From: Sambucus nigra | Taxonomy: Eukaryota > Streptophyta > Magnoliopsida > Dipsacales > Adoxaceae | Assembly: GCA_949130495.1 (NCBI GenBank) | Contig: OX422214.1 | Coordinates: forward strand, 8,288,246 to 8,352,245 | DNA length: 64,000 bases | Direction of reading: 5' to 3' | In this document: in pieces, positions 63,542 through 64,000 of the stretch | Layout of the letters: each line of letters begins with the position of its first letter | Position numbering within the stretch: position 1 is the first letter of the stretch | Notes under the pieces: model-generated | Told to the model about the DNA's origin: nothing | What the model saw: only the letters and a program-made list of their open reading frames with translations | The model's database searches: none | Translations under genes and position numbers: made by a program

Positions 63542-64000
63542 TGATGTAATCTAGGGTATAAAAAAAGAAGTTATCTACACAACAACAATAACATGGAAAA
63601 TGAGGAAGGGTTTATTATTTTTCACTCTAGTCTTTTAATTTCAAAATGAAAAAAGTGCTACAAAAGAAGGCCCTTGGGCTATTTATACTAAACATCCAAA
63701 AGGTTAAAAAATAAAAAAAATAAAAGAATGTTAAAAAGGACGCCCATATCCCCCTTGAGAAGATTATATATACTTCGTATATTTCTGATTGAAATCGTGG
63801 TCGATGTGCTGGAGGGTGTCCTCGGTGATCCATGAATCTTTTGCCATGGGACGGCCAACCCAATGAACTAAATAACGTGTGTAATCACCCGAAGAGGATG
63901 ATACAAACTCGGAGGCGATAATACTCTCAAAACGATCTACGTGAGAACATACCGGGTGGCCTATGGTTAAAGGAATAGGAATCGATGGAGCATGAGTGCC
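63542..64000 (-). mobile_element. Gypsy-like LTR element cut by the window edge
   Basis: On the minus strand, a frame entering from the window edge ends at 63764. A purine tract (CTCAAGGGGGATA) follows, then a probable 3' LTR of about 205 bp (plus-strand borders TGATGTAATC at 63542 and GACGCCCA at 63746). A TATAAATAG box lies inside (minus strand, about 63679-63690). The other LTR and most of the element lie outside the window, so the target duplication cannot be checked. Confidence 0.6.
63764..64000 (-). CDS. C-terminal end of a retroelement polyprotein (partial)
   Basis: The frame continues past the window. The visible 78 residues include DRFESIIASEFVSSSSGD, YTRYLVHWVGRPMAKDSWI and TLQHIDHDF. 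The 'YLVHWVG...W' pattern resembles the chromodomain or chromodomain-like tail of plant gypsy integrases (usually YLVKWKGxxxxxxTWE). It stops at TAA 63764-63766 just before the purine tract and LTR, as expected for the end of pol. Whether the rest of the element is intact cannot be seen. Confidence 0.55.
   Translation of the reverse strand, partial: GTHAPSIPIPLTIGHPVCSHVDRFESIIASEFVSSSSGDYTRYLVHWVGRPMAKDSWITEDTLQHIDHDFNQKYTKYI

Overview
The window is AT-rich nuclear DNA of a flowering plant, most likely a dicot. The evidence is a Cf-9/HcrVf-type receptor-like protein (RLP), remnants of plant nuclear genes, and plant-type transposons (chromovirus Ty3/gypsy, L1- and RTE-type LINEs, MULE, hAT, Tourist, TRIM-like elements, SINEs). 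No rRNA, tRNA or CRISPR was found. The only intact protein-coding host gene I can support is one RLP gene at 9263-12253.

Layout. 1-8.7 kb: a solo LTR with internal 179-bp tandem repeats, a MULE transposase relic, an A-rich tandem array and a SINE. 8.8-17.2 kb: 'unit A', which holds the RLP promoter module, the intact RLP, about 3 kb of flank, and a decayed C-terminal exon of a POWERDRESS-like SANT protein. 17.2-24.8 kb: an L1 relic, a small non-autonomous LTR element, a 35-bp-arm hairpin, a microsatellite-embedded MITE and a TAF7 gene fragment. 24.8-26.7 kb: 'unit C', a partial copy of the unit A flank. 26.7-37 kb: a SINE, a 2.9-kb solo LTR, a second copy of the small LTR element with a nested hAT MITE, and an inverted RLP-flank fragment. 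37.5-44.4 kb: an RLP relic split by a young chromovirus. 44.5-49.2 kb: a duplicated block and a decayed L1. 49.9-62.9 kb: 'unit B', with duplicated promoter modules, an RLP pseudogene, a flank carrying an RTE LINE, a second POWERDRESS-like fragment and a TRIM-like element. The right edge cuts a further gypsy-like element.

How it fits together. Units A, B and C and the split relic are copies of one ancestral RLP-containing segment. Only unit A keeps a working reading frame. Because the copies lack each other's insertions, they act as empty sites. This fixes exact element borders and target-site duplications, and it places the insertions after the segmental duplication. The locus reads as a decaying RLP (putative immune receptor) cluster that has become a transposon sink. 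All family names come from reading the sequence; no database search was run.
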